Source: DAOUJI01 sp965197415 (lineage in GTDB: Bacteria; Chloroflexota; Dehalococcoidia; Lucifugimonadales; JAGWBF01). From it: a stretch of DNA of 64,000 nucleotides. The position numbers were made by a program, and so were the translations under genes. This document shows positions 31,481 through 40,113 of the stretch, piece after piece. The notes beneath the pieces were generated by a model, which was not told the DNA's origin, made no database searches, and worked only from the letters and a program-made list of their open reading frames with translations. The DNA is taken from NCBI GenBank assembly GCA_965197415.1, contig OZ240207.1, forward strand, positions 558,001 to 622,000, read 5' to 3'. The stretch's first letter is position 1, and every line of letters starts with the position of its first letter.

Positions 31481-32125
31481 ATGTTGCAGACTCACGCCAT
31501 AGACCCCGAAGACCTGTTCACCATAAGCGCAGGCGGCTTCAACGCCACCGCCGACGCCTTCGCCCGCGACGACCGGACGGACGGCCTCTGGTTCGTCTCG
31601 ATGGTCGGCTCCCAGACGGCGCTGAAGGCGATCTGGGCCTCGCTGCTCAAGCAGCCCCCGGACGTCGCCCACCTGATACGGGGCGCCGACGGGATGGCGC
31701 TCCACGGCGGATACGAGCGGTGCATCATCCCGTACGAGACCATCGGAACGTGGACGACGAAGATCGCCCGCCTGCCGGTGACCGGCGGCTGGCACGCCCT
31801 CGTGTATACCAAGACGGCGGAGTTCGGCTACGAGAAGGACTCCTTCCTCCTACTGGCGCAGACGAAGGAGGAGGCCCCGGCCCTCCACCACCGCTTCCTG
31901 GACAAGCGCAGTCCGCTTCCCCTCCACGGCTCCTGGGCCGGTTGGCTCTGGGAGCGGGGCATCGAGGAGGAGGAGATAGTCCCCCTGCAGTCGGTGGGCG
32001 TCTCCGCCTACCGGTGCTCTCCCAAGGCCCAGAAGCTCAGGGAAGACCTGTCCGACGCGGTGGCGTCGGGCAGGCTCACACTGCCCAGGGAGGACCTCGC
32101 GGCGGCGGGAGGCGCGACGTCATGA
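31481..32125 (+). CDS. Hypothetical protein
   Basis: A 214-residue soluble protein that I do not recognise. The N-terminal part is mixed alpha/beta (FNATADAFARDDRTDGLWFVSMVGSQTALKAIWASLL). The middle reads as strands (MALHGGYERCIIPYETIGTWTTKIARLPVTGGWHALVYTKT). The C-terminus has a Trp-rich helix (SWAGWLWERGIEEEEIVPLQ). AAAGGAG precedes the ATG. It overlaps the next gene by 4 nt (ATGA) and is the first of three coupled genes ending with the methyltransferase, so it may work with that enzyme. Confidence 0.6.
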   Translation: MLQTHAIDPEDLFTISAGGFNATADAFARDDRTDGLWFVSMVGSQTALKAIWASLLKQPPDVAHLIRGADGMALHGGYERCIIPYETIGTWTTKIARLPVTGGWHALVYTKTAEFGYEKDSFLLLAQTKEEAPALHHRFLDKRSPLPLHGSWAGWLWERGIEEEEIVPLQSVGVSAYRCSPKAQKLREDLSDAVASGRLTLPREDLAAAGGATS

Positions 32126-32631
32126 TCGACTACCGCTACGACGACGGCGGCCGGGAAGCCGCCGGTTACCGTGGCAGGACCGGCGACTGCGTCGTCCGCG
32201 CCATCGCCATCTGCACCGGCGAGGACTACCGCGCCGTCTACCTCACGATGGCCGAGCACATGAAGCGCAACGGCTACGCCGCCAGCGGCAACGCCTACGC
32301 CACACGGGAGCGCAACCGCAAAGCGCCCCGCAGCAAGGGCCAGATCGCTGCCCGGCGCGTCCAGGACCGCGTTCTCGAAGCCTACGGCTTCCGGAAGGTC
32401 CGCCTCCCGGCGGGAGCGCGCCCGACATTCACGGAGGCGCACCACCAGTTCGGCGACTGCATCGTCGGCACTACCAAGCACGTGGCGGCCGTCGTGAACG
32501 GCGCCCTGCGAGACACCTTCGACGGCCGCACCTACGAGTGGGACGTCGAGACGCGCGACCGCAAGGCCCAGTCCGTCTGGGTGCGGCGCAATGCGACGGC
32601 AAACGACACCCAGAAAGGAGACACGACATGA
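32122..32631 (+). CDS. Papain-like-fold cysteine peptidase candidate
   Basis: A 169-residue protein. The N-terminal GDCVVRAIAICTGEDYRAVY places a Cys at the start of a helix, and a later TKHVAAVVNGALRDTFD carries His and Asp in the order of a papain-like triad (Cys, His, Asp). Similar small proteins occur in phages. The middle is very basic (RERNRKAPRSKGQIAARRVQDRV). The start ATG overlaps the previous stop, and its stop overlaps the methyltransferase start. Enzyme activity is inference from the residue pattern; it could be a binding protein of the same fold. Confidence 0.6.
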   Translation: MIDYRYDDGGREAAGYRGRTGDCVVRAIAICTGEDYRAVYLTMAEHMKRNGYAASGNAYATRERNRKAPRSKGQIAARRVQDRVLEAYGFRKVRLPAGARPTFTEAHHQFGDCIVGTTKHVAAVVNGALRDTFDGRTYEWDVETRDRKAQSVWVRRNATANDTQKGDTT

Positions 32632-33665
32632 GACTGGCTGCCCAGGCAAAAGGGGGCTACTACCCGACTCCGGAGCGGGTGGTGGACCTGATCGCCGACC
32701 TGATTCACACCCCCTCCGGCTACTACTACCGGGAGCGGGAGTCCCTGCGCATCCTCGACCCCTGCTGCGGGGCCGGGGACGCGCTGAAGCGGCTGGTGGA
32801 GGGCCTCAGCCGGCCCAACGCCCTATCCATGGAGACCTTCGGCATCGAGCTGCACCGGGACAGAGCGGAGGAGGCGGAGGCGCGCCTCGACCACGTACTG
32901 GCCGCAGACCTGTTCGCCACATCCATAGCGAACGGGGCCTTCGGCCTGCTGTTTTTGAACCCACCGTACGACTACGACTCGGAGGACAAGCGGACTGAGC
33001 ACGCCTTCCTGACGCACTGCACGCGCTACCTGGCCGAGGACGGCCTGCTGGTCTTCATCGTTCCCCGCCAGCGCCTGGCGGTCTCGGCCCGCTACCTGTC
33101 CACCCACTACGGGCGGATGCGGTGCTGGGCCTTTCCCGACCCGGAGCGGCAGGTCTTCGACCAGGTGGCGCTGTTCGGCTTCCGGAAGACCGACCCCGTT
33201 CCCGACGCCCTCGCCGAGAGCATGGCGCTGGAGTGGGCGGTGGGTGAGCCGGAGCCCCTGCGCTCCCACGCCTACACGGAGTTCACCCCATCGACGACGC
33301 CGGTCGGCGACATCTTGTTCACGACCCGGACCGTCGACCCGGTGGCGGCTGCCGCCGAGGCGAGGCGGTCGGGGCTGTGGGCCAGCACGGAGATCACCGA
33401 CACCCTGTGGCCCGCGAGCGACAGCCGCACCCGGCCGCTGATGCCCCTCAGAAGGGGCCACATGGCGATGCTGGTGGCGGCGGGATTCCTGAACAACCTC
33501 GTCCTCGAAGCCGACGGCAGGCGCATCCTGGTCAAGGGCCGCACCGCGAAGGAGATGGTGATGGTCGAGGACGCCCCGGAGAAGGAGGTCCACCGCGAGA
33601 AGCTCAACACGACCGTCGTCGCCCTGGACCTCGACGACGGACAGATCGAGGACATCGCAGCATAG
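32628..33665 (+). CDS. N6-adenine methyltransferase (DUF6094-like)
   Basis: A 345-residue class I methyltransferase. GYYPTPERVVDLIADL begins as in DUF6094-type enzymes. LRILDPCCGAGDALKRL is the SAM-binding motif, and LLFLNPPYDYD (about 107-117) is the NPPY catalytic motif of N6-adenine methylation. The C-terminal part is a target-recognition or accessory domain. AGAAAGGAG lies 7 nt before the ATG. No restriction enzyme is nearby; the next large gene is an SNF2-type helicase, a pairing often seen in conjugative elements. It likely protects element DNA or marks it for replication (inference). Confidence 0.85.
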   Translation: MRLAAQAKGGYYPTPERVVDLIADLIHTPSGYYYRERESLRILDPCCGAGDALKRLVEGLSRPNALSMETFGIELHRDRAEEAEARLDHVLAADLFATSIANGAFGLLFLNPPYDYDSEDKRTEHAFLTHCTRYLAEDGLLVFIVPRQRLAVSARYLSTHYGRMRCWAFPDPERQVFDQVALFGFRKTDPVPDALAESMALEWAVGEPEPLRSHAYTEFTPSTTPVGDILFTTRTVDPVAAAAEARRSGLWASTEITDTLWPASDSRTRPLMPLRRGHMAMLVAAGFLNNLVLEADGRRILVKGRTAKEMVMVEDAPEKEVHREKLNTTVVALDLDDGQIEDIAA

Positions 33666-33691
33666 TCGGCTTTCGCTGAGCCGCACTCACG

Positions 33692-33724
33692 AGGCCCCGT
33701 TGGTTCATTCGACCCGCGGGGCCT
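33692..33724 (+). terminator. Intergenic GC hairpin 5
   Basis: AGGCCCCG pairs with CGGGGCCT (8 bp), followed by TCGCTCT. It lies 27 nt after the methyltransferase gene. Confidence 0.7.
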
Positions 33725-33779
33725 TCGCTCTATCGGAACGACTCAGAAGCCGCCTTATAAAGGAAAGGAAGGTCAAAGG

Positions 33780-34001
33780 ATGCAGACGACCATGACCCTC
33801 GAAGCTTGCTGCCGGTGCGGGCAGCCCATCGCACCCGGCGAACCGGCCATGCAGACCGCCTCGGTGGACATCGACGACTACGGCAGGGCCGTGTCCTCCC
33901 CGGTGAAGGCGTACCACCTGCGGGGCAGGTGCTACGAGGACGCCAGGCGCAAGGAGCGCGCCGAGATTGAAGCTCTCAGGGCCTCCCTGAAGGCCGCATA
34001 G
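33780..34001 (+). CDS. Small zinc-finger protein
   Basis: A 73-residue protein. CCRCGQPIAPGEPAMQ and YHLRGRCYEDARRKERAE give a C-x2-C...H-x4-C pattern, as in LIM- or treble-clef-like fingers of phage proteins. A basic helical tail follows. GGAAGG and AAAGG precede the ATG. It is isolated between hairpins 5 and 6. Probably binds DNA or the helicase encoded next; not recognised further. Confidence 0.6.
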   Translation: MQTTMTLEACCRCGQPIAPGEPAMQTASVDIDDYGRAVSSPVKAYHLRGRCYEDARRKERAEIEALRASLKAA

Positions 34002-34104
34002 ACGGCTCGCACCGAGCCGCATCACGAGGCCCCCGCCAACTGCGCGGGTCTCGCCACGTTCAAGCAACCGCCTGGGGACGTTTCCAGGGACCCGTCGCAC
34101 GTAA

Positions 34105-34125
34105 ACGCCCCCCACCTGGGGGCGT
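34105..34125 (+). terminator. Intergenic GC hairpin 6
   Basis: ACGCCCCC pairs with GGGGGCGT around a 5-nt loop. A weaker hairpin (GAGGCCCC...GGGTCTC) lies about 80 nt before it. Both are between the zinc-finger and helicase genes. Confidence 0.6.
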
Positions 34126-34184
34126 GTGCGTCTCGGGTCCCGGCGTCGTCCTCCGGCCCACCACGGAATAGGAGGACGACTCAC

Positions 34185-36569
34185 ATGAACCTCGGAGGTT
34201 TCATAGACACGTTCAAGGACGCCATCGCCAGAAGGGTGGTGGAGTCCTACCCGCCGCTCTACCGGCCCTCGGAGAACGGCGGCACGCTCCCCAGGCTGCT
34301 CCGCAAGCCCCTGGGAGCGCAGGCCGACGCCATCAGGGGCGCAGCCCTCTCGCTGAAGGCCCACCGGGGCACGACGGTAGTGGGCGAGATGGGCACCGGC
34401 AAGACCTTCATCGGCGCGGCGGCGGCGCACATGGCGGGCTTCGAGAGGATTCTCATCATCTGCCCGCCCCACCTGGTGCCCAAGTGGAAGCGGGAGGTGG
34501 AGATGACGGTGCCCGGCGTCCGCGCCGCCATCGTCGAGTCCATCACCGACCTGGAGCGGCTCAGGTTCTCCATCGGCTCCGGCCCGCTCTTCGCGGTGAT
34601 GAGCCGTGAGAAGGCCAAGCTGTCCTACCGCTGGATGCCTGCCGTCATCGAGCGGTGGGCTGTATCCAAGGGCAGGCTCCTGCGGGAGGAGGAGACGGGG
34701 GAGCCCTTCCGGGTGCCCTGCTGCCCCGACTGCACGGCGCAGATCGTCGACAAGGACGGCGTGCCGCTGACGTTCGCGGACCTGAACCGCCGCAAGCACA
34801 CCTGCGCTGCCTGCGACGCCCCCCTCTGGCAGGCCGACAGGTCCGGCCCGGCCCGCTACCCCTTGGCCGACTACATCAAGCACAGGATGAAGGGCTTCTT
34901 CGACCTGCTTATCGGAGATGAGGTCCATGAGTTCAAGGGGCGAGGAAGCGCCCAGGGCATCGCCGCGGGCATCCTCGCCGACGTGTGCGGCAAGTCCCTC
35001 AGCCTGACCGGGACGCTCTTGGGAGGCTACTCTTCGACCATCTTCCATCTGCTCTACCGGTTCTCCCCGGAGATTCGCACGGAGTTCGGGCGCTCGGACG
35101 AGCACCGCTGGATACAGTGGTACGGCTTCGAGGAGGTCACCGTCGGCAAGCCCGACGACGACGCGGTGGAGGACGGGCGCAACAGCCGCCGCCGCAGCTT
35201 CCGCAAGGTGACCAGGGAGCGGCCGGGCCTCGTGCCCAGCGCCCTCTTCCACATCATCGGGAACACGGTGTTCCTGCGCCTCGCGGACGTTGCCTCCGGC
35301 CTGCCGGACTACGAGGAGAAGATCCTCGTGTCCTCGATGGACTCGGAGGAGGACGCGACGGGCTACTCCCAGCGTAGCGCCTACAACCACGTGTTCGAGG
35401 AGCTGAAGAAGGAGCTGGCGGCCGCCCTCAAGAGGGGCTCCAAGCGGCTGCTGGCGACCTACCTCCAGACCCTATTGGCGTACCCCGACGGGTGCACCAA
35501 GGGGGAGACGGTGTTCGACCCCCGGACGGGCGACGTCATCGTCGCGGTGCCGCCGCTTTCCGAGGAGAAGCTCTACCCGAAGGAGAAGGCGCTCGTCGAC
35601 CTGGTGGCCGCCGAGCGGCTGGAGGGAAGGCGGGTGCTGGTCTACGTCACCCACACGGGGACGCGGGACATCACCGGGCGGATGGACGACTTCCTCACCC
35701 GGCACGGGTTCCGGGTGGCGGTGATGAAGGCCGACGCGGTGGCCCCGAACCGCAGGGAGAAGTGGGTGGCGGACAAGGTGAAGGAGGGCATCGACGTCCT
35801 CATCTGCCACCCGCGCCTGGTGCAGACGGGCCTGGACCTGATCGACTTCCCGACAATCGTCTGGGACGAAACAGATTACTCGGTCTACGTCGTCCGGCAG
35901 GCGTCGCGGCGGTCGTGGCGCATCGGGCAGACCCGCCCGGTCAAGGTGGTGTTCATGTCCTACCGGAACACCCTGCAGGCCGACGCGCTGAAGCTGGTGG
36001 CGAAGAAGATGCAGAGCTCCCTGGCCGTCGAGGGGGAGCTGCCGGAGGACGGGCTGGCCGCCTACGGGGACGACGGCGACGACATGATGATGGCCCTGGC
36101 CCGCAAGATCGTCAGCGGTGACGAGGAGGAGGACGAGGCCGAGACGATGGAGGAGGTGTTCGCCCAAGCCAGGGACGCCGAGGCAGCCGCCGAGGAGCTG
36201 CTGGTGGACGACGGCTGGAAGGTCGTCGAGATCGAGCCGGAGACCATTGGGGTCAACGGGAACGGGAATGGCAACGGCCACCACGACCCCTTCGACATCG
36301 GGACGACGATTGAGCTCGTCCCGGCCAGCGGTCACGGCAACGGGAACGGCCACGCGCCTGCCCCGGTCAACGGGAATGGGACCAACGGGCACGACGACGA
36401 GGAGCCGGAGGCGCAGCAGTCGCTTTTCTCCTGGGCGGAGTTCATGGCCGAGGAGCCAGTCAAGCCGAAGCGCAACGGCAAGCCGCAGCCCGCGACCATC
36501 TCGATGTTCGAGTGGGCGATGACGCAGGAACAGCAGCGCGAGGAAGAGCCGGTCGGCGCCGGACGCTAG
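34185..36569 (+). CDS. SNF2-type helicase-like ATPase
   Basis: A 794-residue superfamily 2 ATPase. Walker A is VVGEMGTGKT (about 66-74), followed by ILIICPPHLVPKWKREV. A zinc-binding insert follows (CCPDC...CAAC, about 181-212). DEVH stands at about 245. Motif VI is QASRRSWRIGQTRPVKV (about 570-580), typical of SNF2-family proteins. The C-terminus is a long Asn/Gly linker with the short motif QQSLFSWAEF, which could dock on the sliding clamp. AGGAGG precedes the ATG. Together with the methyltransferase it looks like the element's DNA remodelling pair; its exact role is unknown. Confidence 0.85.
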   Translation: MNLGGFIDTFKDAIARRVVESYPPLYRPSENGGTLPRLLRKPLGAQADAIRGAALSLKAHRGTTVVGEMGTGKTFIGAAAAHMAGFERILIICPPHLVPKWKREVEMTVPGVRAAIVESITDLERLRFSIGSGPLFAVMSREKAKLSYRWMPAVIERWAVSKGRLLREEETGEPFRVPCCPDCTAQIVDKDGVPLTFADLNRRKHTCAACDAPLWQADRSGPARYPLADYIKHRMKGFFDLLIGDEVHEFKGRGSAQGIAAGILADVCGKSLSLTGTLLGGYSSTIFHLLYRFSPEIRTEFGRSDEHRWIQWYGFEEVTVGKPDDDAVEDGRNSRRRSFRKVTRERPGLVPSALFHIIGNTVFLRLADVASGLPDYEEKILVSSMDSEEDATGYSQRSAYNHVFEELKKELAAALKRGSKRLLATYLQTLLAYPDGCTKGETVFDPRTGDVIVAVPPLSEEKLYPKEKALVDLVAAERLEGRRVLVYVTHTGTRDITGRMDDFLTRHGFRVAVMKADAVAPNRREKWVADKVKEGIDVLICHPRLVQTGLDLIDFPTIVWDETDYSVYVVRQASRRSWRIGQTRPVKVVFMSYRNTLQADALKLVAKKMQSSLAVEGELPEDGLAAYGDDGDDMMMALARKIVSGDEEEDEAETMEEVFAQARDAEAAAEELLVDDGWKVVEIEPETIGVNGNGNGNGHHDPFDIGTTIELVPASGHGNGNGHAPAPVNGNGTNGHDDEEPEAQQSLFSWAEFMAEEPVKPKRNGKPQPATISMFEWAMTQEQQREEEPVGAGR

Positions 36570-36586
36570 ACCGCAGAGGAACGAGA

Positions 36587-36615
36587 GAGGTCGCCGCCAT
36601 CGGAGCGGCGGCCTC
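36587..36615 (+). terminator. Intergenic GC hairpin 7
   Basis: GAGG-T-CGCCGC pairs with GCGGCG-G-CCTC (11 pairs including one G-T) around a 7-nt loop. It separates the helicase gene from the PRTRC cassette. Confidence 0.65.
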
Positions 36616-36666
36616 CCCGCAGAGGCAACGCAGGAAGACAACCAACTCACACAAAGGAGATCAGTC

Positions 36667-36864
36667 ATGGCAAGAGTGTTCGTATACGACGACCGCGAGT
36701 TCCCCGACCCCGACCCCGATATGAGCGTCGACCAGGTGAAGGCAACGCTGAACGATTTCTACGGCGAGATCGCCAACGCCTCGGTCAAGGAGACCAGCCG
36801 GGGCGAGGACACCATCTACGAGTTCCAGCGGCGGGTGGGCACAAAGGGCTGCTTCGCCCGGTAA
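36667..36864 (+). CDS. PRTRC system protein C (ubiquitin-like)
   Basis: A 65-residue protein. VFVYDDREFPDPDPDMSVDQVKATLNDFYGEIANASVKE...TIYEFQRRVGTKG matches PRTRC protein C, a small beta-grasp protein of the ThiS/ubiquitin-like type. The conserved GTKG (Gly61) is followed by four residues (CFAR) here, so activation at Gly would need trimming. AAAGGAG precedes the ATG. It heads the PRTRC cassette (C, unknown, F-like, B, A, ThiF), which resembles a ubiquitin-type conjugation system. The target of conjugation is unknown. Confidence 0.85.
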   Translation: MARVFVYDDREFPDPDPDMSVDQVKATLNDFYGEIANASVKETSRGEDTIYEFQRRVGTKGCFAR

Positions 36865-36875
36865 GGAGGCATCCG

Positions 36876-37106
36876 ATGGACACCCGGACATTCACGGGCC
36901 TGCTGGCAGCCTCGCCGCCGGTGGGCCTGAGCATCATCGAGCTCACGGCGGAGCTCACACGGCCCGACGGCTCCTTCGACCTGGACGCCGCGGCCGCACG
37001 GCAGAAGGATGTCGAACTGGCCTGCGCCCAGGCCCAGGACTACGCCTCGGCCACGGGGCGGCTGAAGGAGGCGCTGCGGTGGCAGCTTCGGCCCCGGCGC
37101 TCCTGA
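36876..37106 (+). CDS. Small helical protein in the PRTRC cassette
   Basis: A 76-residue protein. SIIELTAELTRPDGSFDLDAAAARQKDVELACAQAQDYASATGRLKEALRWQLRP reads as two or three helices. I know no family for it. AAGGAGG lies 6 nt before the ATG. It overlaps the next gene by 28 nt. Its place between the ubiquitin-like and F-like genes suggests a cassette subunit. Confidence 0.6.
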   Translation: MDTRTFTGLLAASPPVGLSIIELTAELTRPDGSFDLDAAAARQKDVELACAQAQDYASATGRLKEALRWQLRPRRS

Positions 37107-37918
37107 GCGGTCTTTCGGAAATGCTCCTGCGGCGTCCGCCGTCGCTGCGGGAGCTGGTGACCGTGATCGGCTACGCCGACGACTACGCATGGTTCACGGG
37201 GCTGGTGCGCCGCCTCTTCCCCAACGAGGGGAAGGCGGCGCTCTCGGCCCCCGACGTGCGCACCAGGGTGGAGCGCTTCGCCAATCTCTTCGGAGGGAAG
37301 CACTTCCCCCTGTACATGCCGGTGATCGAGTTCTGGATCGAGGTCGACGACGAGCCGCCCTGGTCGTGGCTCAGGAGGGGCATTCCCTTCGACCTGATGG
37401 GCTTCGGCTACGACGGCCTCCACGAGCTGTGGAACGGCTACCGGGACGGCATATCGGCCCTGCTCCTGCTGGCCAGACCCCCGGACTCCTTCTACGGGGA
37501 GTCCGACGAGATACGGGTGGCCTGGCTTGAGTCGGCCGGCGAGCGCATCCCCAAGGAGACCCTGGAGAGGATTCCCCAAGGCGGCATACCCGTCGAGACC
37601 CTCACCGAGGCGGTGAAGGAGACCCGGTTCGAGGGGGCGGCCAACGCCGCCTCATGGGTCTTCGCCGAGACCGGCAACTTCTTCCTCGACCACTCCTATG
37701 AGGACGGCAGCTACGACGGCTTCGCCGACCCCTGGGAGGAGGAGATTATCGCCGAGGGGACGGAGGAGTGGCGGAAGGCCAGCGCCCTGATGGACTCGGT
37801 GTGCAAGCTGGCCGACTGGCTGGAGGAGGACCTCCCCGGCCGCTTCGCCGAGATGCTGGACACCGTCCTGCCCCTCATACCCGAACAACGAAAGGAGGAC
37901 GACGACCATGACGACTGA
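37079..37918 (+). CDS. PRTRC system protein F-like (by position)
   Basis: A 279-residue protein. It has hydrophobic and aromatic stretches (FPLYMPVIEFWIEVDDEPPWSWLRRGIPFDLMGFGYDGLHELWNGYRDGISALLLLARPP) and an acidic C-terminus (EQRKEDDDHDD). In PRTRC cassettes a protein F lies between C and B, which is this position. I could not match a sequence signature, so the call is from order. It starts with GTG, with AAGGAGG 7 nt upstream; an ATG at 37121 is the alternative. Its stop overlaps the protein B start. Confidence 0.5.
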   Translation: MAASAPALLSGLSEMLLRRPPSLRELVTVIGYADDYAWFTGLVRRLFPNEGKAALSAPDVRTRVERFANLFGGKHFPLYMPVIEFWIEVDDEPPWSWLRRGIPFDLMGFGYDGLHELWNGYRDGISALLLLARPPDSFYGESDEIRVAWLESAGERIPKETLERIPQGGIPVETLTEAVKETRFEGAANAASWVFAETGNFFLDHSYEDGSYDGFADPWEEEIIAEGTEEWRKASALMDSVCKLADWLEEDLPGRFAEMLDTVLPLIPEQRKEDDDHDD

Positions 37919-38618
37919 CGCCGAAAAGACCCGGTGGTCCCTGCCCGGACCGGATGAGATGCCCAGGGACAAGCTCCAGTTACAGTTGGAGGTCTACGAC
38001 GAGACGCTTCTGCTGCGGGGCTTCGAGGGCGACTCAACCTGGGTGAGGACCGTCTCGGCCGACGAGATCGCCAACGTGTTCACCCAGCACCTGGGCTTCT
38101 CCTCGGGGCTGCTGCCCCAGGACGCCCTCTGGTGGAACCAGGGCGAGACCGGGCAGATGGTGGCCCTCTGGCGGCCGCCCCAGGTCTGGCCCGTGGCCCT
38201 GCAACGGGAGGCGTTCAAGCCCCCCGCCCGGCTCCGGCTCCCCATGCCGGGGCTGGTCTTCGTCTGCTCGCCGGGCCGGGCGCCCTGGGTCTACGCCGCA
38301 CTGGAGCGGCCCGCCGACGCCGAGCAGCATCTCTTCCGGGCCCCCGCCTTCAACGTCTTTGGCGACGGGCGGGTCTGCCCCGGCAGTCACAAGTTCCCCG
38401 AGGAGGTGGGTCTAATACCGGAGTCCTTCTTCCGGTCCTTCTTCTCGGGCACCGGGGACTCCCGCAACCGCTCGAAGAAGCACCCCGACGACCTGCACGC
38501 GCTATGGGAGGAGCTTGATGGAAAGACTGAGTACCCGGTTGAAGACCTTGTTCCCCAGTGCACGGTGGCCCAGGTCATTGCGGCCTCCCAGGGGAGACGG
38601 GGCTATGGATACCGATAG
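37908..38618 (+). CDS. PRTRC system protein B (E2-like candidate)
   Basis: A 236-residue protein of PRTRC protein B type. The core MPGLVFVCSPGRAPWVYAALERPADAEQHLFRAPAFNVFGDGRVCPGSHKFP has the order P-x-L-F-V, W-V-Y-A-L, L-x-x-A-P-x-x-N-V, G-x-V-C-P-G. The single well-placed Cys157 (GRVCPG) sits where E2-like enzymes carry their active cysteine. E2-like function is therefore plausible but not shown. AAAGGAGG precedes the ATG, and the gene overlaps its neighbours at both ends. With the E1-like and JAMM proteins it would complete a conjugation cycle. Confidence 0.75.
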   Translation: MTTDAEKTRWSLPGPDEMPRDKLQLQLEVYDETLLLRGFEGDSTWVRTVSADEIANVFTQHLGFSSGLLPQDALWWNQGETGQMVALWRPPQVWPVALQREAFKPPARLRLPMPGLVFVCSPGRAPWVYAALERPADAEQHLFRAPAFNVFGDGRVCPGSHKFPEEVGLIPESFFRSFFSGTGDSRNRSKKHPDDLHALWEELDGKTEYPVEDLVPQCTVAQVIAASQGRRGYGYR

Positions 38619-39261
38619 CGGCTGGCCTGCCGCGACCGACCGATCGATGCCAATCGGCTACCTCGTCAATCACAAAGACGGGCTGACCGGCGGGCAGGGC
38701 ATCGGCTACGACTACGTTCTCGGAGTGGGCGGCCTCTACGTCCAGTCCGAGAGCGCACACCTGACGGCGCGGATACGAGTCGCACCCTGCGAGGTGCGCG
38801 GGCTCGCTCCCGTCGCCGAGAAGGTGGAGCTTGCCCGCGGCCCCATCCCGGCGGCCCTCTTCGAGTTGGGCCTGCGCTGGTTCCTGGACGACCCGGACAC
38901 CGAGCGGTTCTTCGCAATCCGCTGGGACGGGGGAGCCTACCGGCTGGTGGTGCCCCCGCAGGAAGGGACTGCCACATCCCTCGAATACACGCCGCCCGCA
39001 GGGGTGGTCGCTGAGTTCCACTCCCACGGGACCTCCCGCGCCTTCTTCTCGACCACCGATAACAAGGACGAGCAGGGGTTCCGCATATACGGCGTCGTGG
39101 GACGCCTCAACAAGTACCGGCCCGAGTTGAGCCTCCGGGTCGGCGTCTACGGCCACTTCGCCCCGGCGGACTGGTCGCAGGTGTTCGACGGCCCGCCCCA
39201 CGGCCTCCGGCTGATGGGCGAAGGGCCGGACGCAGTCAATCCAAAAGAAGGAGGTGAATGA
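38605..39261 (+). CDS. PRTRC system protein A (JAMM-type protease)
   Basis: A 218-residue protein with a JAB/MPN domain. Glu137, then His139-Ser-His141, seven residues, Ser149-x2-Asp152 (AEFHSHGTSRAFFSTTD) is an exact JAMM metalloprotease motif. PRTRC protein A has this domain. It should cleave after the ubiquitin-like protein's glycine or remove conjugates. I chose the ATG at 38605, which overlaps protein B. A GGGGAG lies upstream. An earlier in-frame start would overlap protein B far more. Confidence 0.85.
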   Translation: MDTDSGWPAATDRSMPIGYLVNHKDGLTGGQGIGYDYVLGVGGLYVQSESAHLTARIRVAPCEVRGLAPVAEKVELARGPIPAALFELGLRWFLDDPDTERFFAIRWDGGAYRLVVPPQEGTATSLEYTPPAGVVAEFHSHGTSRAFFSTTDNKDEQGFRIYGVVGRLNKYRPELSLRVGVYGHFAPADWSQVFDGPPHGLRLMGEGPDAVNPKEGGE

Positions 39262-39264
39262 GAA

Positions 39265-40065
39265 ATGCCCTACTACCTGGACAACGCGTTCCTGCTGGAC
39301 GACCCCTGGATCACGGTGGTGGGCTGCGGCGGGACGGGCGGCTTCGTCGCCGAGGGCCTCTGCCGCCTCTTCCAGGGGCGGGAGGCCAACATCGTCCTGG
39401 TCGACCACGACCGGGTGGAGCCCCACAACCTGCTGCGCCAGAACTTCTACCCCGGCGACGTGGGCGGCTTCAAGAGCCAGGTGCTGGCCGACCGGCTGGC
39501 ACGGGCCTACGGGCGCCCGGTCGGCTACTCGGTGTACCCATTCAAGGAATACGACGACCAGCCCCACGGGCACGGCTATCCCGGCCTGCCCGCCTACCGC
39601 GACAGCCTCATCATCGGCTGCGCCGACAACGCCCTCGCTCGCAGAGCGATGGCCGAGTGCCTGCCGGGAGACCCGCGACGGTGGCTCATCGACGCGGGCA
39701 ACGACACCAACTGGGGGCAGGTGTTGGTCGGGAACGTCTCCGGCAATGTCAGCTGGGACGATCCCCCCTTCTCGGGCGAGACCTGCTACCTGGCCCCCGC
39801 GCCCACCCTCCAGCGTCCCGACCTGCTGACGGCCGTGTCGACCAGGCCGCCGGACGTGGACTGCGCGGCGGCCCTCGACCTCACCGACCAGGACCCCACG
39901 ATCAACCAGATGATGGCCTCCCTGGCGCTACAGGTGGTGCGCCGAATGGTGGCGGGCACCTGCCCCTTCATGGCCCTCTACCTGGACATGGACCTGGGTA
40001 CGGTCACACCCACCTACGTCACCCCTGAAGCGGTGGAGCGGACGGTGGGGACCCACGTCGAGTGA
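39265..40065 (+). CDS. PRTRC system ThiF/E1-like enzyme
   Basis: A 266-residue ThiF-family E1-like enzyme. The Rossmann motif is Gly20-x-Gly-Gly-x-Gly25 (VVGCGGTGGFVAEGL). LVDHDRVEPHNLLRQNF gives the D...N-x-x-R nucleotide and magnesium residues. Cysteine candidates for thioester formation follow (SGETCYLAPAP; VDCAAALDL). It should adenylate the ubiquitin-like protein C. AAGGAGG precedes the ATG. It is the last core gene of the PRTRC cassette here. The ParB-related and actin-like (D) genes known from other PRTRC cassettes are absent from the window. Confidence 0.88.
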   Translation: MPYYLDNAFLLDDPWITVVGCGGTGGFVAEGLCRLFQGREANIVLVDHDRVEPHNLLRQNFYPGDVGGFKSQVLADRLARAYGRPVGYSVYPFKEYDDQPHGHGYPGLPAYRDSLIIGCADNALARRAMAECLPGDPRRWLIDAGNDTNWGQVLVGNVSGNVSWDDPPFSGETCYLAPAPTLQRPDLLTAVSTRPPDVDCAAALDLTDQDPTINQMMASLALQVVRRMVAGTCPFMALYLDMDLGTVTPTYVTPEAVERTVGTHVE

Positions 40066-40113
40066 TTCGGAGCACATGGACGCACCCACAGACCGAACAA
40101 GAGAGGAGAAACC

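Noticed and set aside
33705..35390. Long minus-strand ORF opposite the helicase gene
   Set aside because: It is the shadow of a well-supported gene and has no motif. The same applies to 35472-36668, 28609-30309, 27153-28169 and 32823-33686.
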